Source: Verrucomicrobiales bacterium (GTDB taxonomy: Bacteria > Verrucomicrobiota > Verrucomicrobiia > Verrucomicrobiales > DEV007). From it: DNA of 64,000 bases. The translations under genes were made by a program, and so were the position numbers. The stretch spans positions 16,124 through 80,123 of the forward strand of contig JARGPH010000020.1 in assembly GCA_029213065.1 (NCBI GenBank). Reading direction: 5' to 3'. The notes under the pieces were generated by a model. The model worked only from the letters and a program-made list of their open reading frames with translations. It was not told the origin of the DNA and made no database searches. Positions 1 through 8,857 of the stretch are shown here, piece by piece (position 1 is the stretch's first letter; each line of letters opens with the position of its first letter).

Positions 1-575
1 TAGTGATCCCCCTGACCGATGTGCGGGATGAAAATTTCCCAGATACCGTTGCGATTGCGCATCGGGTGAACGCGACCGTCCCAGCCGTTGAAATCACCCA
101 CGACACTGACGCGATGAGCGTTTGGTGCCCACACTGAAAAGCTCACTCCTTTGACTCCGCCGAACTCTTTGGGATGGGCGCCCATTGACTCCCAGAGGCG
201 GCGGTGATTGCCTTCGCTGAAATAGTGAAGGTCCTGGTCTCCAAGGACAGAACCGAACGAGTAAGCATCGGACTGCCAGTCCGTGGAGATCTCCCCGAAC
301 TGGAATTTTAGCTGGTAGTTAAAGCGTTCTTTCGCATCGGTAAAGACGTGCTCGTAGAAGCCATCGCGATTGAGGCAGCTCATCTCGATCTCGGAACCAC
401 CTTCGGGAAGGACGACTACTTTTCCTGTCTGAGGACGAAACACTCTGAGCACAAATCCGTCGCCTGCGGGGTTCCTGTGAAGGCCCAGAAACCCGAAAGG
501 ATCGCCATGCGCGGCCCCGAGAATCAACTTGAGGGCATTGGGATCAGTGGTGGATGACGGGATTTTTGATGGCAT
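1..575 (-). CDS. glgB: 1,4-alpha-glucan branching enzyme, N-terminal part (cut by window edge)
   Basis: The reverse strand from an ATG at 575 reads open to base 1, giving 191 residues of a GlgB protein. GlgB makes alpha-1,6 branches in glycogen in the cytoplasm. Visible are the GlgB N-terminal beta-sandwich (roughly residues 15-105, with [14 protein letters not shown] near the start) and the beginning of the CBM48 domain, with the typical [20 protein letters not shown] signature near residues 150-170. The catalytic GH13 barrel lies outside the window. The gene diverges from the RNA methyltransferase gene at 657, leaving about 80 bp for both promoters. The identification rests on the family-specific N-terminal motifs; the start codon is the only ATG that keeps the complete GlgB_N domain. 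Confidence 0.93.
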   Translation of the reverse strand, partial: MPSKIPSSTTDPNALKLILGAAHGDPFGFLGLHRNPAGDGFVLRVFRPQTGKVVVLPEGGSEIEMSCLNRDGFYEHVFTDAKERFNYQLKFQFGEISTDWQSDAYSFGSVLGDQDLHYFSEGNHRRLWESMGAHPKEFGGVKGVSFSVWAPNAHRVSVVGDFNGWDGRVHPMRNRNGIWEIFIPHIGQGDH

Positions 576-656
576 AGCGATTCAGTGTAATAGAAAAAGG
601 ACTTTGCGAAAGTCTACTTCTCACAGAATAGATACCCTGAAAGCACATTTCAAGCC

Positions 657-1880
657 ATGCCTAAAGCACCTCGAAAATTCAACCCTGAGCCCTTCGCTTA
701 CCACCACGAACTCGAACTCACTATCGAGTCCCTCACAAACCTCGGGAAAGGGGTTGGCAGAGTCGATGACTGGGTCGTTTTTGTGCCCTACGTGCTCCCC
801 GGGGAAAAGGTTCGTGCCCGGGTTTTTCGTAATTTTTCGACCTATTCAGAGGCCGATCTCATCGAAGTGCTCGTGCCAAGTCCCAACCGGGTCGAGCCGG
901 TTTGCCCATACTTCGGCGAATGTGGCGGTTGTCAGTATCAGAATCTCTCCTACGAGGCTCAGCTCCAGTGGAAGCAGGATCAAGTCGGCGAGCTTCTCAA
1001 GCGCATGGCGGGAATTGAGTTTCCGGTGGATCCTGTCGTTCCTTCGCCTTTGACCTATGGGTATCGTTCCAAAATCACGCCTCATTTTCAGAAGCCGAAA
1101 AACGGGGTGATGGGGCCGATTGGATTTCTTCTCCAGGGGCGGCGGCAGCAGCTTATCGATGTCGAGGCCTGTCCGATCGCCTCGGATACGATCAATGCGA
1201 AGCTTCCTGAAATACGCCGGGAATGTAAGTCTCAGGCGAAGCATTATAAGAAGGGCGTCACCCTTTTGCTTCGGGATTCGCTCAATGGGTATGTCTGCAC
1301 TGACTCCACTGAGATGTGTGAGCAAATGGTCGGCGATCTCCGTTTTTCGTTTCACGCCGGTGAGTTTTTTCAGAACAACCCTCACATTCTCCCTGCCTTC
1401 GCTGATCATGTCACGAGTGAGGCGAAAGGCGACGGGAGTGTTACCCATCTCGTCGACGCCTACTGCGGCTCCGGATTGTTCTGCCTCAGTGCGGCGGGGC
1501 AATTCGAAGAGGCTGCCGGGATAGAGATCAGTGAGTCCTCAATCGACTGGGCGAAGCGCAACGCGAAACAAAATGAGATTGAGAACTGTCGTTTCATACA
1601 GGGCGATGCGACGAACATTTTTGCTGAAGTGACGTTCCCTGCTTCGAAGACCGCCGTCGTGATCGATCCGCCGCGCAAGGGGAGCAGTCCGGAATTCCTT
1701 GCCCAGCTTATTTCTTTCGGTCCGAAGCGTGTTGTCTACGTGAGCTGCAATCCCGCGACCCAGATCCGTGATCTTGAGATCTTGAAAGATGTTTACGACA
1801 TCACTCGAATTCAGCCTTTTGATCTCTTTCCACAGACGAAGCACCTCGAGTGCGTCGTGACCCTTGAGCGAAAGGGGTAG
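657..1880 (+). CDS. Fe-S class I SAM-dependent RNA uracil-5 methyltransferase (RumA/RlmD/TrmA family)
   Basis: This 407-residue protein methylates C5 of a uridine in 23S rRNA or tRNA using SAM. An N-terminal TRAM domain (about residues 15-72) is followed by a four-cysteine iron-sulfur site: C83, C89 and C92 in the segment VCPYFGECGGC, plus C172. The C-terminal Rossmann methyltransferase has the SAM motif VDAYCGSGLFCL, the VVIDPPRKG motif and the catalytic nucleophile C364 in VYVSCNPAT. FFQNNP, typical of the family, is also present. Length matches RumA-type enzymes. Which uridine it modifies (23S U747, U1939 or tRNA U54) cannot be told from sequence alone, so no symbol is given. It stands alone, divergent from glgB. 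Confidence 0.93.
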   Translation: MPKAPRKFNPEPFAYHHELELTIESLTNLGKGVGRVDDWVVFVPYVLPGEKVRARVFRNFSTYSEADLIEVLVPSPNRVEPVCPYFGECGGCQYQNLSYEAQLQWKQDQVGELLKRMAGIEFPVDPVVPSPLTYGYRSKITPHFQKPKNGVMGPIGFLLQGRRQQLIDVEACPIASDTINAKLPEIRRECKSQAKHYKKGVTLLLRDSLNGYVCTDSTEMCEQMVGDLRFSFHAGEFFQNNPHILPAFADHVTSEAKGDGSVTHLVDAYCGSGLFCLSAAGQFEEAAGIEISESSIDWAKRNAKQNEIENCRFIQGDATNIFAEVTFPASKTAVVIDPPRKGSSPEFLAQLISFGPKRVVYVSCNPATQIRDLEILKDVYDITRIQPFDLFPQTKHLECVVTLERKG

Positions 1881-1901
1881 ATGCCTTTTGCCAAAAGGCA
1901 T
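1881..1901. terminator. Hairpin directly after the RNA methyltransferase stop codon
   Basis: ATGCCTTTT at 1881-1889 and AAAAGGCAT at 1893-1901 form a perfect 9-bp stem with a 3-base loop starting one base after the stop codon. No clear U-tract follows, so it may be a weak terminator or an RNA-stabilising hairpin. Confidence 0.35.
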
Positions 1902-1996
1902 TCACGACGTTCTTAAATCACGGGAGTTCGTAAATCTCTATCGCTTTACCCCGCGGGAGACGCCGGGCCTCTTTCCCTGTATTGATAGATCTATCG

Positions 1997-3823
1997 TTAG
2001 AGCTTTCTCACCATGATTTTCCGGAAGGCGACGCGACCGCTGTTGAGCTGCAGCCCGATGCGGTTGCCTTCGGAGGGTGAGTCACCTGCGTAATCGACAA
2101 TTTCTTTGCCGTCGAGTTTGACGGTTACCCGGGCGTTCTCGACCCGGATGTCGAACTCCCGCCAGTCGTCGCTGTCGCCTGCCCCTGCGTACTTCGCGCG
2201 GGCGACGAGGCTGCCGGTGGGGAAGGGATTCTCCGGTGGCGCGATGTTGAGTTCGTAACAGTCGCGAGTGAGTTCTTCGGGGTTTGGTTTGGTGTTGAGG
2301 AAGACACCGCTGTTGGTTTCCCGGTCGGCTTTGAACTCAACACGCAGTTCGAAATTTGCGTAAGTGTCCTCGTGGAGGAGGAATCCTTTTTCACCGGAGT
2401 CGACGACGATTGCGCCGTCTTCGACCCGCCAGTTTGCCCGGCTCGTGGCTTCCCATCCGTCGAGTGTCTTCCCGTCGAAAAGAGTGGTCCAGTGATCGGC
2501 GGGAGTGGTGCTCTTAAGTCCCGCGGTGTTCACTGTGATGACTTCGTATCGATGTGCTTTTCCGTCGACGGTAGCATCGTCGGTATAGCGCATTTCAACG
2601 AGCGGCTGGATCGGCGTGTCGCTGTATTGAAGCCCCTGAAAAAGCTGGCGACCGAACGGGTTTTTGGTTTCCTCTCCAACTGTGGTGAGGAATTCACCGT
2701 CCCGCTCAATGATGAAATGACTGATCCCGCTTTCGAGGTCGGCCTCGGCATTCCATGTGATTTCATTCCCCTTTATTTGAATCTCAGTGGGGGCCGGGGG
2801 TGGGGTTGTGTCAGGGATCCGGGTGTCTTTCACATACGCCATCCAGGCCTTTGCGATCGCTTCATTCGGCAGCCAGACAGCGGTCGATTTGTCGCCGGAG
2901 AATTCGGAAGCGGGAACAGCGGTCGTTCCAGTGAGCGGTGCGAGCCACGGTGACTCTGTCGGCATTGCATTGAGGGGATCGCCTCCGCCTGAGGGGAGTC
3001 GAACTGAGAGGCAATGATCGAGCCACGGAATCGCGAGGTAGCGTTGGTTGCCGCATTCGTGGGCGGTGAGGGGATCGACGGCAACACCGATGAGGCTTCC
3101 CTTGGCTCGCATCGCGGTGAAAAAGGCTTCATTGGCGGGCCAGACGCCGGCGAATCGTCCGTCTTTGACCGTGAAGCCTTCTTTGGTTCCGGGGTTGCAC
3201 ATTATGGGAACACCGGTGGCGGCATCGGGAACGGTGTGGGGTTTGATGGCAGGACGGGATTCGTTCGCATTGAGCAGCGGCACGCCGGAGCGAAGCCATA
3301 CCGCCGCGACCTTTTCGGGATGGAGAAGCGTCATGCCGCCGGCCCAGTGCCCGCCTCCGCTATGCCCCCAGAGTGCCCAGGGCACAGTCGCGAGTTCGGG
3401 GTGTTCTGACATTCTTCCGAGATCGGTAAGCGACTTGATGAACGCGTCGCCGGAGCCATTTCGGGGATCGCACCAGAGCTGGCAATCCGCGTCCTGTGGC
3501 TGCTCGTAGGAAGGGGCCATCAGCGCGCAATGGTGTTTCTTTGCGAGAGCCTGCCAGTGGAGGTCGAATGCTCCCGTGAGCCCCGATTTGCAGGAGCCTT
3601 CACCGCACCCGTGTTGATGGACGATGACGCCTTTGAGCTGGTCGACGTCCTCAGGAATCCAGATCGTGTATTTGACGGGAAAGGCAAGTTCACCGGGTTT
3701 GTCCGACGCTTCGTAGCGGACCCGGTAGTAGGGAGCTTCTGCTTCCGGGAAGATATCGTAGGGAGCTTCCTGCGCAGAAAGTGTCGAGGCAATCAGGAGT
3801 AGGAAAAGTGTTGGGAATCTCAT
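1997..3823 (-). CDS. Exported alpha/beta hydrolase fused to a DUF1080 (3-keto-disaccharide hydrolase) domain
   Basis: The 608-residue product starts with a signal peptide (residues 1-18, cleavage after SAQ). Residues about 45-330 are an alpha/beta hydrolase: [13 protein letters not shown] resembles the oxyanion-hole region and the nucleophile elbow is GHSGGG with S155. Residues about 340-435 ([20 protein letters not shown]) look like a fibronectin-III-like linker. The last ~165 residues, from [13 protein letters not shown], are a DUF1080 concanavalin-like domain with NSGVFL and the usual C-terminal strands. DUF1080 domains are much expanded in Verrucomicrobiota and Planctomycetota and include 3-keto-glycoside hydrolases. 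The substrate is not readable; an extracellular or periplasmic carbohydrate or ester role is an inference. A dyad symmetric site lies 30 bp upstream of the ATG. Confidence 0.85.
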   Translation of the reverse strand: MRFPTLFLLLIASTLSAQEAPYDIFPEAEAPYYRVRYEASDKPGELAFPVKYTIWIPEDVDQLKGVIVHQHGCGEGSCKSGLTGAFDLHWQALAKKHHCALMAPSYEQPQDADCQLWCDPRNGSGDAFIKSLTDLGRMSEHPELATVPWALWGHSGGGHWAGGMTLLHPEKVAAVWLRSGVPLLNANESRPAIKPHTVPDAATGVPIMCNPGTKEGFTVKDGRFAGVWPANEAFFTAMRAKGSLIGVAVDPLTAHECGNQRYLAIPWLDHCLSVRLPSGGGDPLNAMPTESPWLAPLTGTTAVPASEFSGDKSTAVWLPNEAIAKAWMAYVKDTRIPDTTPPPAPTEIQIKGNEITWNAEADLESGISHFIIERDGEFLTTVGEETKNPFGRQLFQGLQYSDTPIQPLVEMRYTDDATVDGKAHRYEVITVNTAGLKSTTPADHWTTLFDGKTLDGWEATSRANWRVEDGAIVVDSGEKGFLLHEDTYANFELRVEFKADRETNSGVFLNTKPNPEELTRDCYELNIAPPENPFPTGSLVARAKYAGAGDSDDWREFDIRVENARVTVKLDGKEIVDYAGDSPSEGNRIGLQLNSGRVAFRKIMVRKL

Positions 3824-3852
3824 GGGAAGCTGAGGGGGATCGTTGGGGAAAT

Positions 3853-3879
3853 ACGATCTCTAATCAAGTCCGAGATCGT
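3853..3879. promoter_or_regulatory. Perfect 8-bp inverted repeat in a divergent promoter region
   Basis: ACGATCTC (3853-3860) and GAGATCGT (3872-3879) are exact reverse complements separated by 11 bases, 30 bp upstream of the reverse-strand hydrolase gene. The spacing suits a dimeric regulator. A second, longer-looped dyad (AAAAGAGTT 3896-3904 / AACTCTTTT 3926-3934) follows towards the forward gene. Confidence 0.35.
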
Positions 3880-3978
3880 GGGAGGAGGACGAAGGAAAAG
3901 AGTTTTTTCGATCGTTATGAGGGCGAACTCTTTTTTCAAGGGCGCAGTATCGTGATTGAAGTGCTTCTGTGAATGTGA

Positions 3979-4914
3979 TTGTATCTCGCTGTGCGTGTTT
4001 CCTCCTTTATTGTTGCGCTTATGGCGTTTTGTCAGGTTTTCGTGTTCCGTGCTACGGCTCAGGATTCGAGTAAGCCGCCGTTGCGTCCTGTTTTTGAGGC
4101 GGGTAACACGTATCGCTTTGTCACGACGACGGAAGTTCACATGCAGATGACGCCACAGTCGGTGCGTAAAGTGGTCGTGGAACAACAGGCGCGTTTCGAT
4201 GCCTCTGTTAGAGTTGATGGAAAAAAGGGAGTGAAGCTGAAAGGGCTTACGGAAAAACTTTCGGTCAAGTTGCAGTCGGGCGAGCGGAAGCTCAGCTATG
4301 ATTCACTCAAGCCGGAGGACAAAGCGACGACATTGGGGCGCCATTTTCAGGCATCGCTGAACCGCTGGGTGGATTTGACCCTCGACGATGATATGCGGGT
4401 AGTGGCGTCAGAGGAGCACGGGCGGGCCGGCGTTGCCACCCCTTTGCCGGGATTACCTCAATTCGGGCCCGATGAGTTGAAGCAGCTCGTTTCAAATATC
4501 AGTCAGGGGTTCACCGAGCCGAATGCTTCAGAAGGGGACGAGTGGGTTCTTCAGGGAAGCCGCAAGGTGGGCGACGTCGGAGAACTTGTTTTCGAAATCA
4601 CGTATCGCCATCGTGGCCTTGCTGAGTTTGAAGAGCATCGTTGCATCAACATCGAATTCGGCGGGCGGATGAACGGGGATGTCGAATTGCCCGGTAGCGG
4701 AGCGAGCGTTTTTTCGAAAGGGAAAATGGGCTTTCAGGGGAACGGGCTCGAGGGGCGCATTTTCTATGATCCCACCGTGAAGATGGTGCGCCATTCCGAG
4801 CAGAACATCGTGATGACACTCCAAATTCCGGGAAAGGCGGGAGATGAACCCCGTCAAATTCCGATGCAGCAGCGCGCTATTGTAAGGCTGCTTCACGTAG
4901 TTCCGGTTCAGTGA
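3979..4914 (+). CDS. Exported DUF6263-like protein of unknown function
   Basis: A 311-residue exported protein with an N-terminal signal sequence ending near RATAQ. The mature part (FEAGNTYRFVTTTEVHMQM, later long alternating strands and RIFYDPTVKMVRHSEQN) resembles the DUF6263 family of secreted beta-rich proteins common in Bacteroidota and the PVC group. No catalytic motif is visible. A stop codon sits just upstream, so the start is TTG 3979, GTG 3991 or ATG 4021; GTG 3991 also gives a good signal peptide. It converges with, and overlaps by 7 bp, the hydrolase at 4908. Family assignment is from general resemblance only. Confidence 0.72.
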   Translation: MYLAVRVSSFIVALMAFCQVFVFRATAQDSSKPPLRPVFEAGNTYRFVTTTEVHMQMTPQSVRKVVVEQQARFDASVRVDGKKGVKLKGLTEKLSVKLQSGERKLSYDSLKPEDKATTLGRHFQASLNRWVDLTLDDDMRVVASEEHGRAGVATPLPGLPQFGPDELKQLVSNISQGFTEPNASEGDEWVLQGSRKVGDVGELVFEITYRHRGLAEFEEHRCINIEFGGRMNGDVELPGSGASVFSKGKMGFQGNGLEGRIFYDPTVKMVRHSEQNIVMTLQIPGKAGDEPRQIPMQQRAIVRLLHVVPVQ

Positions 4915-5933
4915 GCTGAGTCCCGGTGATCGAGACAGAAGCGGACTATCTTTTCGTAAAGTTCGTCTCCTCCCTCTGCGAGCACATCGGAGTGATAGGC
5001 TGTTGGAATCTCAACGTACTGCCTCGGTTCAGAGGAGGCTTGGAAGAGACGGTGGGAATGCTCGACGGGAATGACTCCATCGCGTTTGCCGTGGATTAGA
5101 AAAAGTGGGGTCGTGCTGACTTCAACGCTCCGGATCGGTTCGATAAGAAAAGGGTCGAAGCCTGCGATATGTCCGCCCCGTTTGATTGCGAGGTGGCGGA
5201 TCCAACGGGGGAGTCGGGGGTGGATCTTCCGATCGATGGACCGTTCAATGATGGGGCGCAAGTCGGCGAAGGGAGCCGTCGCGATGGCGACATCGATGAC
5301 GGTTTCGCCCTCCAGTGACTGCAGAATAACGGCGGCGCCGAGTGAATTACCGAAGGCGCAGAGTTGTCCGAAGTCTTCTCCCCGCTCTTTAATTTTTGTG
5401 CGGTAAAATTGGATCATGGCGTTGAGATCCTCTTTCTCCCTTTTACCGAAGGTGCAGAATTTCCCTTCGCTGGACCCGTGGGCGCGGGCGTCATAGACAA
5501 TGCAGCGGTAGCGGGCCGCGACAAATCGCTGAGCGACTGAGAGCATGTTTTCTTTAAGGCCGCCGCGTCCGTGCAGCAGGATGACGGTTCCGGGACAGTC
5601 GTCCGGCAGTGCCACCCGGTGCGCTTTGAGTCGTTCCTCGAGGCGTGTCGTATTGGCGGCTTTCCCCGGAATAGTGGAGCGGGTTGCGAGAATGGATCGC
5701 AAGACAACGCCGTCGGGCATGGTGACGTCGTGTGGTTCGAGAGTGAGTCCGTACTCGGAAGGGGTTTCGAGAAGTTGGTGGTGGCGGGTTTCGAGGAGGC
5801 GTCGTTTCGGTGTGATGAGCCGTGAGGCGCCGACGTGAATCATCACGGAGACGGCAAGTGCTGCCAGTGTAACCACGATAAGGAAAGCGGTGAACATTGA
5901 TTTAAGGGAGGGGGAGGTGAATTTGAAACACAT
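4908..5933 (-). CDS. Membrane-anchored alpha/beta hydrolase (serine aminopeptidase S33 / YqkD-like)
   Basis: A 341-residue protein with one N-terminal membrane segment (about residues 12-35) and an alpha/beta hydrolase domain. The nucleophile elbow is FGNSLGAA with S197; the likely acid is D285 in HGKRDGVIP and the histidine H314 in AYHSDV, so the triad is complete. VILLHGRGGLKENM forms the oxyanion-hole strand and YDARAHGSSEG the family-typical region. Proteins of this kind are lipases, esterases or peptidases; the substrate cannot be assigned. It is followed upstream by rsmE on the same strand (39-bp gap), which may be cotranscribed. Confidence 0.85.
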   Translation of the reverse strand: MCFKFTSPSLKSMFTAFLIVVTLAALAVSVMIHVGASRLITPKRRLLETRHHQLLETPSEYGLTLEPHDVTMPDGVVLRSILATRSTIPGKAANTTRLEERLKAHRVALPDDCPGTVILLHGRGGLKENMLSVAQRFVAARYRCIVYDARAHGSSEGKFCTFGKREKEDLNAMIQFYRTKIKERGEDFGQLCAFGNSLGAAVILQSLEGETVIDVAIATAPFADLRPIIERSIDRKIHPRLPRWIRHLAIKRGGHIAGFDPFLIEPIRSVEVSTTPLFLIHGKRDGVIPVEHSHRLFQASSEPRQYVEIPTAYHSDVLAEGGDELYEKIVRFCLDHRDSAH

Positions 5934-5972
5934 GGATGGCGATACGAATCGAACCGGTTTCTTCTTTCACCT

Positions 5973-6722
5973 TCAGCCCATGAGCTCGTATCCGACAATG
6001 CTGAGCGCGTAAATGGCGGCCGTTTCGCTGCGGAGGATGATGGGGCCGAGGGACAGTGCCGCGAATCCTTCGTCTGCGGCTTGCGACATCTCGGCAGGAG
6101 TGAAGTCACCTTCCGGCCCGATCAGGAGCGTTGCCGTTTCCGGCCCCGGCCGGTTGCCGTTTCGTATTTCAGAAGTAATTGCCTTGAGACTCTCCGCCTC
6201 GGGGCTGATCGCCGCGATGAGTCGCAGGCCGTCCCTTCTCTCTTTGGTAAAGGTGGCAACATCGACCGGCGTTTCGACGGAGGGGAGCCAGTTCTGGCCG
6301 CATTGCTTGCACGCCTCGATGGCGACGCGTTGCCACTTCTGCCGTTTTTTCTCAAGATCGCGCGGGTTCAGTTGGACCACGGTGCGGTCGGAAAGCAGGG
6401 GCACAATTTTCGAAACGCCGAGCTCGGTGGCTTTCTGGATGATCAAATCCATGTTTTTCCCCTTGGGGATGGCCTGACCGAGTGTGATTGCGGCGGGCGG
6501 TCTCGCTGTTTCGGTGACGTGCAGCGTTTTCAGGGTGGCATTGCGCTTGCCGGCTGAGAGGATCTCGGCCTCGGCTTCGATGCCTTCCCCGTTGAAGGTA
6601 ATGATGCGATCGCCCTCTTTTCCTCGCATCACGTCGAAGCAGTGATGCGCCTCGTCCCCGGACAGAGTCAGGTTTTGCGAGTCCCATTCGCTGGCGGGGA
6701 TATAAAATCGATGCTTTGCCAT
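5973..6722 (-). CDS. rsmE: 16S rRNA (uracil1498-N3)-methyltransferase
   Basis: The 249-residue product matches RsmE over its full length: an N-terminal PUA-like part (MAKHRFYIP ... LSGDEAHHCFDVMRGKEGD) and a C-terminal SPOUT (trefoil-knot) methyltransferase with LLIGPEGDFTPAEM and LSLGPIILRSETAAIYAL, which form the SAM-binding knot. It methylates N3 of U1498 in the decoding region of 16S rRNA. It is divergent from mazG with an 80-bp gap. Confidence 0.95.
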   Translation of the reverse strand: MAKHRFYIPASEWDSQNLTLSGDEAHHCFDVMRGKEGDRIITFNGEGIEAEAEILSAGKRNATLKTLHVTETARPPAAITLGQAIPKGKNMDLIIQKATELGVSKIVPLLSDRTVVQLNPRDLEKKRQKWQRVAIEACKQCGQNWLPSVETPVDVATFTKERRDGLRLIAAISPEAESLKAITSEIRNGNRPGPETATLLIGPEGDFTPAEMSQAADEGFAALSLGPIILRSETAAIYALSIVGYELMG

Positions 6723-6801
6723 TTTGAAATCAATGTCAGCTTGTCGTGTATTTAATCAACTGTCTCCTCTCACGGCTATTCAATCGACCTGACTCTTCTT
6801 C

Positions 6802-7623
6802 ATGGCGCATCCAGTTCCCTCCTCCACGATTCCTCCTCTAGATCGTCTTCGGCAAATTATGCACATACTTCGGGCGCCGGGCGGGTGTCCCTGGGATGCG
6901 GAGCAGTCGCATGAGAGTTTGAGAAAGCATCTCATCGAGGAGGCCTATGAAGTGGTGGAGGCGATTGAGTCCGGCGATCGCGATGCAATCGTGGATGAGC
7001 TCGGCGACCTGCTTCTTCAGCCGGTCTTTCACGCGGAGATTGCCTCCGAGTCGGGCGCGTTTGATCTCGATGACGTCGCCACTGCTATTTGTGAGAAATT
7101 GATTCGGCGCCATCCTCATGTTTTCGGTGATTCGGTAGTGGAAAACTCCGAGGGTGTCCTGTCTCAGTGGGAGCAAATTAAAGCGGGTGAAAAAGGGGCT
7201 GCAAAATCGGAATCAATACTCAAGAGCGCTAACGAGGGGCTTCCGTCGCTGATGGCTGCGCAAAAGATTCAGGCGAAGGTGGCAAAGGTCGGATTCGACT
7301 GGCCGGACATGGGGCCGGTCATTGCAAAGATCAGGGAGGAACTGGATGAAGTGGAAGAGGCGATGGAGTCGGGTTCACAGGAAGCGTTGTCTCTCGAGAT
7401 TGGTGACTTGTTGTTTGCGGTTGTTAATCTGGCCCGGAAGACGGGAAACGAGGCAGAATTGAGCCTTCATCAAACAAATCGGAAATTCGTGGATCGGTTT
7501 CAGCAAGTCGAAAGCACGATTGCTGATCGTGGGAGTTCTCTGGAAGACTCAACGCTTGAGGAAATGGATGCGGCCTGGGAGCTGGCCAAGCAATCGGAGA
7601 GAGGAAACGAGGGAAAAAAATGA
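6802..7623 (+). CDS. mazG: Nucleoside triphosphate pyrophosphohydrolase
   Basis: A 273-residue MazG with two all-alpha NTP-PPase repeats, as in the E. coli enzyme (263 residues). The first repeat carries the metal-binding residues in LIEEAYEVVEAIESGD ... VDELGDLLLQ, the second in EELDEVEEAMESG ... LEIGDLLFAVVN. The GCPWDAEQSHESLRKHL opening is diagnostic. MazG hydrolyses (d)NTPs to monophosphate and PPi and is linked to house-cleaning and the stringent response. It stands alone between rsmE and a small lipoprotein gene. Confidence 0.95.
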   Translation: MAHPVPSSTIPPLDRLRQIMHILRAPGGCPWDAEQSHESLRKHLIEEAYEVVEAIESGDRDAIVDELGDLLLQPVFHAEIASESGAFDLDDVATAICEKLIRRHPHVFGDSVVENSEGVLSQWEQIKAGEKGAAKSESILKSANEGLPSLMAAQKIQAKVAKVGFDWPDMGPVIAKIREELDEVEEAMESGSQEALSLEIGDLLFAVVNLARKTGNEAELSLHQTNRKFVDRFQQVESTIADRGSSLEDSTLEEMDAAWELAKQSERGNEGKK

Positions 7624-7703
7624 AGAAGTGGTCGGGAAATATCACGTTTTTCTACGTGACAAGGCAGGTAACTGGAAGAAAGCTATGAGCTGTCGCTGAA
7701 AGG

Positions 7704-8186
7704 ATGAAGTCAGGAAGCCCCGTATCTCTTTTTACCCCCCTAATCGTCGCAATTTTTGCGCTCGTTGGGTGTTCTGTTCCCAAAGAGGGACCTGCAACGA
7801 TCACGAAAGTGAATCCGGAACATTTTTATCCCGGAAAGGTTGTGAAAACCACCGACCGAATGGTTCAGTTTGAGAGTCTGCGGAGAACACACGGATTGCT
7901 CGATTCGGCTGATTACAAAGAGGCATACGGAAATTATTTCTCGGTATTCTGGGTGAGCGAAGACAAACGACCTGTCACGGTTCGCTTTGACTATCGGCTC
8001 GGAAAGACGGCATCACAGGTTCACTCGAAAGAGTTAGTGATCGATTCGCCGAAATCGAAGAACGTAACCAAATTTCAAGTCACTGGCGACGAATACGCAG
8101 ACCAGGGCCCCGTTACCCAATGGAAGTTCTCCGTTCTGGACGGCGGCTCGGTCATTACCGAGTACAAGTCGTATCTTTGGAAATAA
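7704..8186 (+). CDS. Predicted lipoprotein of unknown function
   Basis: A 160-residue protein with a lipoprotein signal: a short charged start, a hydrophobic run and a lipobox ending ALVGC at C23. The mature part has many short strands (KVVKTTDRMVQFESL, RPVTVRFDYRLGK) but no family I recognise. It lies 80 bp after mazG on the same strand. Membrane-anchored at the periplasmic face is inferred from the lipobox. Confidence 0.7.
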   Translation: MKSGSPVSLFTPLIVAIFALVGCSVPKEGPATITKVNPEHFYPGKVVKTTDRMVQFESLRRTHGLLDSADYKEAYGNYFSVFWVSEDKRPVTVRFDYRLGKTASQVHSKELVIDSPKSKNVTKFQVTGDEYADQGPVTQWKFSVLDGGSVITEYKSYLWK

Positions 8187-8238
8187 AAACCCCACCCCGT
8201 TTCGAACTTTGAATTTGTTGTTTTCTTCAGCCGCGGTT

Positions 8239-8254
8239 GGAGAGGCGCCTCTCC
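8239..8254. terminator. Perfect 16-bp palindrome between the lipoprotein and STAS genes
   Basis: GGAGAGGCGCCTCTCC is an uninterrupted palindrome that can fold as a 6-bp stem with a GCGC loop. It sits 52 bp after the lipoprotein stop and is followed by TCAGTTTTAG, so it may act as a weak terminator; an operator role is equally possible. Confidence 0.35.
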
Positions 8255-8326
8255 TCAGTTTTAGAAATTCTCCCCCCTGCCTTCGGGAATGATGTGTGAT
8301 CACTTTCTGAAGAGCTTGCTTAGATT

Positions 8327-8857
8327 TTGAGTGCTAAAGGTTCCATCCTTGTTGGTTGTTTAGGTTCAGTAGCCTGGGTTCGCATTTCCGGTGCCGCAAA
8401 TCACCACAATGCCGGGTGTGTTCGCGATTTTCTTTCAAGTTGTTTCGAAAAGGGATGGCGCAGTTTCGTAGTCGACCTCGACGATAACAAAGGGATCGAC
8501 TCGACGTTCATCGGGATGCTTTACCGTCTTGCCTGCAGGGTGGATGGTGATGAGAAGAAAGGGACTGTCGATGTGATCAACCCGGGAGAGCGCAATGCCT
8601 CTTCGATTCGCAAACTGGGTCTGGATCGGCTCATCAATGTGGATGGAAAGAATGAACGATGGCTCGATGAGCGAAAGCTCGTGGAGCAGAATTTGATGCA
8701 GCCATTGCCCTGTTCGCCTCTGGAAAAGACCGAGCACACAGAGATGGTCCTCGATGCGCATGAGGCGCTCGTCGCTGCCAATGAAGAGAATCGAAGCCGG
8801 TTCTGCGACGTTATTGAGTTCCTGAAGCAGGATCTCGAGTCGGATGAGGAAGATTGA
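8327..8857 (+). CDS. STAS-domain protein (anti-sigma-factor antagonist type)
   Basis: The first ~105 of 176 residues form a STAS domain of the SpoIIAA/RsbV kind: SVAWVRISGAANHHNA, then FVVDLDDNKGIDSTFIGML, where D58-S59 occupies the position of the phosphorylatable serine. About 70 further residues form a helical tail with many acidic residues (DAHEALVAANEENRSRF). The start is a TTG at 8327; no ATG in frame would keep the first strand. The stop overlaps the next gene, a PP2C phosphatase, so the two are almost surely cotranslated and act as substrate and phosphatase in a partner-switching pathway. No HATPase anti-sigma kinase or sigma gene is in the window. Confidence 0.87.
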   Translation: MSAKGSILVGCLGSVAWVRISGAANHHNAGCVRDFLSSCFEKGWRSFVVDLDDNKGIDSTFIGMLYRLACRVDGDEKKGTVDVINPGERNASSIRKLGLDRLINVDGKNERWLDERKLVEQNLMQPLPCSPLEKTEHTEMVLDAHEALVAANEENRSRFCDVIEFLKQDLESDEED

